Part shown: one piece after another, positions 59,001-62,158 of the stretch
How the letters are laid out: the number at the start of each line of letters is the position of its first letter
How positions within the stretch are numbered: the first letter of the stretch is position 1
IMG/VR virus record: IMGVR_UViG_3300013113_000455
Coordinates: 1 to 62,158 of that record
Strand: one strand, 5' to 3'
DNA: 62,158 nt
Source: a virus
The notes under the pieces: generated by a model
The model's database searches: none
The model's input: only the letters and a program-made list of their open reading frames with translations
Told to the model about the DNA's origin: nothing
Translations under genes and position numbers: made by a program

Positions 59001-60377
59001 AACTCTATTGCTTTAAAGCTAAGAAATACCACTCAATTAGCGAAGCAGTTAGCTCCTATTATTTTAAATACGGCAATAAAGAACCCTGTGTATTTTGCTC
59101 AAGGCTTTAGTTTAGCAACTCTTTCAATGGGGAAAAACAGACAGTTTGTTGATACTTTGTTAAAGAAAGTGTCAAACACATCTTTAAGGGTGCTAGAAGG
59201 AGATGAGAGTTTAGCAAAAACAAAATCATTAGCTGAATACATTCAAGGTAAGTTGATGAGGGGTGAAACTCTAAGTAAAATAAATAAGAAGTTTTTATCT
59301 AAAATAGGGGGTGGTGCTTTAGCTTTCTCAGATAAATTAGCTAGTCAAGGTTCTTGGCTTTCTTTTTATATGGCAGAGAGAGCGAAACAAGAAAAAGGAA
59401 ATAAAGACTGGTCTTTTGACATAGAGGAGGAGTCTAAAAACCCAAACACAGCAGCGGCAGAGAAGGCTAATGTAGAATCGGATTGGGTCAACAATAAATC
59501 AGATGTTAGTACAGCACCAGAAGAGTGGATTAATGACAAGGATGTAGGTGCAAAGGTTAAGAGGTTGTTTTTCTTGTTTAAAAGTTTTGCTATTAATCAA
59601 TCTTATAACGCATTTTTGGATGCTAGAAACATAGCTTACGGTGCAGGCGGTAAAAGCAAGATGACTGCCAAGCAAAGACAGCAAGCTGTTAAAGCATCAT
59701 CAGCAGGTTTATTAGGTGCTTTAGCTTCTATGTGGGCGTTTGAAATGATTAAATCTTCTTTTGTAAATCCTTTATTAGATGAGGCGGCAGAAGCTTTATT
59801 TGACGTAGATGATCCAGATGAAGATAAAGAAGTTTTTGACAAAGAGTCTTTAAAAGAAAATAGTACCGACGCTTTATTAAAAGCTTCTTTAGATTTAGCT
59901 GTTGGTGGTGTTCCAGATGATTTAACTTTAGCTGTTAAAGAAGGACTAAATACCATTTATATAAAAAAAGCCAGAGAAGAATACGAGGAGTTAAAAGAAG
60001 AAGAGGAAGAGATGAAAAAACGTGGTAGGTACTCTGAAAGAGACAAGTTACAACCTTTTAACGAGTGGGAAAACAAGGTTTTTTATGATAAACATAATAC
60101 CCCTGGAGCTTATGGTGTTTTATTGTCTTATGGAGAAGAAACAATTAAAAACTTACAAATACTTTCAGGTGAAGAATATATACCTTCTTATGATGTTAGA
60201 GAGGGAGAGGAAGTCCTTGTTGGGTTGGGTGATGACGGTAAGAAAATGTCTCTCTTGAACCTTGCAGCGTTGTATATGCAAATTGGAGATTTAAAACTTC
60301 TTACAGACAGGGCTATTAAAAACAAAGAAAAACAAATAAAAAAGGAGTCAGAGGAGAGAAAGAAAGAAAATAAATAG
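53025..60377 (+). CDS. giant internal / ejection protein, 2450 aa
   Basis: Starts right after the previous stop. The first 60 residues hold a tandem duplication (MFALTGLEKEGVTLDDF / MFSLTGLEQEGVTFDQF). The middle is Lys/Glu-rich coiled coil with an ELKAKEAKGD region. Hydrophobic segments occur near 550-570, 710-735 and 2230-2255. No polymerase or peptidase signature (DxDxD, lysozyme) is evident. Likely an ejected internal protein that spans the periplasm on infection, as giant virion proteins of crAss-like phages do. Confidence 0.65.
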   Translation: MNEEYINDMFALTGLEKEGVTLDDFKAKALEGDSAFLSDMFSLTGLEQEGVTFDQFSTGFQDSKKKVQEEPQEEVQEEPQEVVQEDTESVSEDGSLESQDWRGEQEKSVTPVVTSDEETFKSLEDQGRLSESPKKTTLEDLGTPLTEDEKIEAYESYIAPKIEKAEDAVSIFLEKNKINSLDVLPNQLSESVRELSPGAYTSHIEQSLYSARNEEITNISKSYLENRKNAIQSEEVSAGKTEEEAKKIADLEIQDETGRIGISSLGYDEDEINQYKGAIKNRSNALLKISKIKRDPSKKAELEKLQEIVKDSDKKISELRENSDKAFIDENGDLNKDLKEDVEQREIGFEKEYKSDYVKLHDRLALEIAKRDAITQRLADAEFDSNPDFHHIKDIKEQYKRDAEYAISSYLGGWSKFMPDTDPRDYISKENWGKMMSYREIYDDADRNITALSRLLLLNEDPAAVERGWGTFFNAEDSEFYIPGLDKFGEVATSFGETFFEEITGVDYSSDSDFRQNAVRVLQEEGMKLTEEQIEAGEKNFKEKLGETLAISGTIGLEIAATRGMLGGASKLLNMPKYLSKIRYLRKSPKLVNFLDNTTQIVTEGLAFELADGRTDFFMGAAESTSAKGFDALISKISKSKYGKFLKYLDNYAGRFAKEVTSRTVGGVTEEYFGDFVSEGVKNGFFTEEQFKNVFGEGAEGVEKFLLTLGSVGFMTFPTGFIEAAKKRAEGDPTGSLAQAIEAYEAAQNPEVTTEKVKKSIDELVKIQKGEDVDLEGLTEEEKLEIVGLDVLDEGQRAVDAKEKDAEIEKIAGEKVESEPQRLDDMSEEELEVYAKENDIDVSELKKKVEETETTEVEPGDIAAKSEEVVESAEEVTTEETTTDAITEEDTESKKQLETKKNQLKAKEKLVKKEASLKEAVDPVGSMFTVGAITGERSKSRAGEPVTLDTDGISNYADGGRNVVVDIKIPGKEEDIGVNRAQIVRGESGTYYMKAVFSSFTGEGLGRSEAFSIVTEIGKDVEGLPLGKLAADYYNNMRRVLNSKNVRKKELTGREAYSYDDFQKIAPQVGVAIKKQWDIDIKKHLSNERKSISDIQKEIKSIEESAKKTEASKSGKKKELKAKEAKGDTFTQEELDQEITKDNLQSTIDKIDSLQKKIRSTTKSDLGFSAALDAILTLTKAGLKTAKTFRDAYNSAVAKFKNQDGYKKLTDEQKNKLDSFSEKEFTDALKEESEKAVERGGTFNKAKEAYKKARKSGLDIKESISESFKTVERADWYKSLSKEDQQEIKADYVNRLVPNFESKGKAPKKNRKGMLKADESKKIITTEKQQLKKRLIEQRKGANNLRKSQQKMIDDLFKSIETNSKSLTKAQLKAALKRAAKADPAKINDFLELRDSIIKQLKKGELKEKKAEAKRIQSRLKRKAKKTTGFRKSLALDLSRLNINRVDDIEAFIDAANGLIESLDGKASMKDVKAQTQDIIAKALDAETKFREKKQELIEEALKEEYDAANLSISFDEYKKLKEEQSKQDAKDKKLEAAAEAREDMVNWLNSRIDKLKTDFNDLTDGMTERQKAIVKDLINAKNLLNKKDGKGEYLLLDSESLMDLHSAIDEVFTFNSTAGVNKIATALKSIKKAEIFRIKLNNMLDAGLFNSEFFSKKVGNLSAYTKAATISERAAKDFASILFGDYNKGWNKSQQETEAFLKRRAEKRDELKIKERQSNKIGVISWLTQEDEGLTVEESNKNLKEKIESLKNQIKKLKEVGKTEGKKSLSERFGIKTAETRKAELLEKIVKDLNLESIETKVDPVTGESNLENLLTPNEKEFLNFLKDEFEQLKEPLAESYLNAKGEEITFVKNYLPTFAKNLGAKSDVDLDNDFSSTGMSADPSGRTIQRTKVDTTGNTSYNFDVLGTTEAGYGQISNDINSLFEKQVLINVVKSKPVKKLYIREGQNLAKQYGFLQERVKTLINKRSYTYVRDMALLNQIKKFGENMIRNSIALKLRNTTQLAKQLAPIILNTAIKNPVYFAQGFSLATLSMGKNRQFVDTLLKKVSNTSLRVLEGDESLAKTKSLAEYIQGKLMRGETLSKINKKFLSKIGGGALAFSDKLASQGSWLSFYMAERAKQEKGNKDWSFDIEEESKNPNTAAAEKANVESDWVNNKSDVSTAPEEWINDKDVGAKVKRLFFLFKSFAINQSYNAFLDARNIAYGAGGKSKMTAKQRQQAVKASSAGLLGALASMWAFEMIKSSFVNPLLDEAAEALFDVDDPDEDKEVFDKESLKENSTDALLKASLDLAVGGVPDDLTLAVKEGLNTIYIKKAREEYEELKEEEEEMKKRGRYSERDKLQPFNEWENKVFYDKHNTPGAYGVLLSYGEETIKNLQILSGEEYIPSYDVREGEEVLVGLGDDGKKMSLLNLAALYMQIGDLKLLTDRAIKNKEKQIKKESEERKKENK

Positions 60378-60426
60378 CCAAAAACTCAAAAATAAAAATT
60401 AACTATATTTATAAAAAATAATTAAG

Positions 60427-61083
60427 ATGATTCAAAGTAAACAATATCAAGCTCCTAAATCAGATGATGCGAGTGGAATGAGAGATATTAATAACGCAAT
60501 TGTAGATTCGGGTTATAGATTCGGTCAGCAAGTGTATCAATTAATTCTAAGACAAGAAGGAAATGCTACTCCTAATAATATAGACTTAGAGACTTACTCC
60601 AATGGCTTAACGGTCAAAGTAGGGTCTAGTACTATTTCAACTTCGTTCTCAACAGATACGGCAACTACGATTGCTGCTTTTGCTACAGATATTGCTTCTA
60701 ACGCTAATATAGAGTCAGCAGTTGTTGTAGGTCACACGATTAATATAAAGGTCGTAGAAAACACAGAAGTAGCATTAACAGACTCAGGAGTAACAGGAGG
60801 TACTATAAGAACATCTTTAACAGTAAAGTTAGTAGCTGACTTAAGAATAGTTCCTGCTATTGTTACAATAAACCAAGAGCCTGAACCATTAAGAATAGAT
60901 ACTGACAACCCTTCAGGAACTAATTACGTAGGCTTTGCAGAAATAGGTACTGCTAATGCTGATGCTAAATGGAGGATTAAAAAGACTGTAACGGCTGGAA
61001 CTGTAACTACAGTTACTTATGCAGACGGTAACAAGCTTTTTGACAATGTTTGGGACAACAGAACATCTTTAAGTTACTCTTAA
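60427..61083 (+). CDS. tail fibre or appendage protein, 218 aa
   Basis: MIQSKQYQAPKSDDASGMRD start, followed by LTVKVGSSTISTSFSTDTAT and a VVVGHTINIKVVEN strand, the same type of beta module as in 30205 and 41842. Beta-rich. Likely a small tail appendage. Confidence 0.55.
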   Translation: MIQSKQYQAPKSDDASGMRDINNAIVDSGYRFGQQVYQLILRQEGNATPNNIDLETYSNGLTVKVGSSTISTSFSTDTATTIAAFATDIASNANIESAVVVGHTINIKVVENTEVALTDSGVTGGTIRTSLTVKLVADLRIVPAIVTINQEPEPLRIDTDNPSGTNYVGFAEIGTANADAKWRIKKTVTAGTVTTVTYADGNKLFDNVWDNRTSLSYS

Positions 61084-61094
61084 AAAAATAAATT

Positions 61095-61784
61095 ATGGGA
61101 ATTAAGTTTGATTACGTATTAGGAAAATTAAGAGAATCTGACACTGGTGGCGGTGGTGGCGGAGGTACTGATGCGAATGCGGTACACGTTAACGCAGCAG
61201 GTGAGATAAACGGTATAACAGCTAAGGCTACTCCTACAAGTAGTGACTTATTGATTATTGAAGATGCTGCTGATAGTAATAACAAAAAGAAAATTACTAT
61301 TGGAAATTTACCAGCTACGAGTGATGCAAATGCTGTTCATGTAAATGCTGCTAATGAGATCACAGCGATAACTGAAAAAACAACAGTAGATAACCAAGAT
61401 GAATTTATTATTGAGGACAGTGGGGATTCTGGTAATAAAAAGAGCATTAAAAGGAAAAACATTGTAAGACCTATTGTAAACAGTACAACAACAACAGCTA
61501 CACTAACTCCTAATATTGATGAGTATGAGCAAGAGGATGTAACAGATTTAGCCAGTGCTATGACTATTGCAGCTCCAACAGGTACGCCATCAACAGGAAT
61601 GAAGTTGATATTTAGAATAACAGATGATGGTACAGCAAGAGCGTTAACATGGAATGTTATTTATAGGGCTATTGGGGTCACAATACCTACCACAACAACG
61701 GCAAATAAAATTTTGTATGTAGGTTGTATTTATGATGAAGCTGGTAGCAAATGGGATGTAGTAGCAGTTAAAGAAGAAGCGTAA
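61095..61784 (+). CDS. tail fibre protein with tandem repeat, 229 aa
   Basis: A glycine run (GGGGGGG) at 18-24 is followed by two copies of a DANAVHVNAAxEIxxITxK unit (25-75 and 78-125), then an aromatic C-terminal domain. The repeats and glycine hinge suggest a trimeric fibre. Confidence 0.65.
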   Translation: MGIKFDYVLGKLRESDTGGGGGGGTDANAVHVNAAGEINGITAKATPTSSDLLIIEDAADSNNKKKITIGNLPATSDANAVHVNAANEITAITEKTTVDNQDEFIIEDSGDSGNKKSIKRKNIVRPIVNSTTTTATLTPNIDEYEQEDVTDLASAMTIAAPTGTPSTGMKLIFRITDDGTARALTWNVIYRAIGVTIPTTTTANKILYVGCIYDEAGSKWDVVAVKEEA

Positions 61785-61785
61785 A

Positions 61786-62067
61786 ATGATTACAATTATT
61801 AGTAAAATAGAATTAGAAGGTACGGATAACCTTAAGTACACTGATATAGGACATACTCAAGATGTAGCTATTATTAATCAAATAAACGAGGATTATGATG
61901 CTACGCTAGGGAAGTTCTTAGGAGAAAACAGAACTAAGTTAGAGTTAGGAGAAGTATCAATTAGTACTTTTTTTAACGGTATTGATTCTGTTAATGAAGC
62001 TAGAACTCAAGTAGAAATTGTTGAAGATTTAAGTTTAACTGAAATTACTGATATAAGTCAACTATAA
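61786..62067 (+). CDS. fibre-associated protein, 93 aa
   Basis: MITIISKIELEGTDNLKYTD start, alternating strands and helices. One base before the next start (TAATG). Could be a fibre chaperone or cap. Unknown. Confidence 0.5.
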   Translation: MITIISKIELEGTDNLKYTDIGHTQDVAIINQINEDYDATLGKFLGENRTKLELGEVSISTFFNGIDSVNEARTQVEIVEDLSLTEITDISQL

Positions 62068-62158
62068 TGGCAGTACCAACTAAAGGAAATACTACAAGTG
62101 CTAATCCTACTCCAGGGGCTAATTTTAAAACCCAGTCCCACACGCATAATACAGGTAG
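62067..62158 (+). CDS. fibre/collar-type protein, 3'-truncated by window
   Basis: MAVPTKGNTTSANPTPGANF then KTQSHTHNTG at the end. The SHTH motif is frequent in phage collar and fibre tips. Thirty codons visible, rest beyond the window. Confidence 0.5.
   Translation, partial: MAVPTKGNTTSANPTPGANFKTQSHTHNTG

Noticed and set aside
1-62158. CRISPR array, diversity-generating retroelement, retron or insertion sequence
   Set aside because: No regularly spaced direct repeats of suitable size, no reverse transcriptase motif (YxDD) and no transposase seen on either strand.

Overview
The window looks like most of the genome of a tailed, podovirus-like phage of a Bacteroidetes host, probably an aquatic or marine flavobacterium. 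The DNA is AT-rich, most genes have an A-rich leader instead of a Shine-Dalgarno, and the promoters I can find follow the Bacteroidetes pattern (TTG, about 18-25 nt, TAnnTTTG). The order terminase, portal, scaffold-like protein, major capsid, three small ring/connector proteins, one very large stabilisation-type tail protein and then internal virion proteins is the arrangement of crAss-like (Crassvirales-type) phages. That assignment is inferred from gene order and remembered family features, not from a search.

Layout: (1) 1-2472, plus strand: lysis end, with an M15-type endolysin and a GTA-type holin. (2) 2469-9205, minus: replication and recombination block, with an HNH protein, YqaJ-type exonuclease, SSB-tailed protein, primase-helicase, ERF/Sak-like annealing protein, a tiny ribbon-helix-helix protein and zinc-ribbon microproteins. 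(3) 9208-13300, minus: small genes around a PII / ammonium transporter / outer-membrane porin operon, an apparent host-derived ammonium-uptake module. (4) 13.4-20.7 kb, minus: accessory genes including a GroES-like protein, a small serine recombinase, a DnaA-domain-IV-like protein and basic proteins, interrupted by two clusters of integron-like attC gene cassettes, one carrying a C5-methyltransferase. (5) 20.7-26.3 kb, minus: a full C5-methyltransferase and a run of small host-takeover-type genes, many separated by a repeat containing GGTNACACATTTA. (6) 26.3-28.0 kb: two mostly non-coding regions flanking one minus-strand gene, with promoters, tRNA-like hairpins, palindromes and a C-rich tract; this is the divergence point. 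(7) 28.0-62.2 kb, plus: an XRE-type regulator, small genes, a putative nuclease, packaging, head, tail, ejection and fibre genes.

How it works together: the left arm runs leftward from promoters in the 26.2-27.3 kb region and encodes take-over, replication and recombination functions. The right arm encodes the virion. PII, Amt and porin would raise or re-tune ammonium uptake of the infected cell across both membranes. The cassette clusters offer a route by which the phage gains and exchanges small accessory genes, although no integron integrase is visible in the window.

Most promising leads: the PII-Amt-porin module in a phage; attC-like cassette arrays sharing a conserved loop sequence; and the GGTNACACATTTA repeat, which in one place forms a miniature attC-like hairpin and also occurs inside virion genes.
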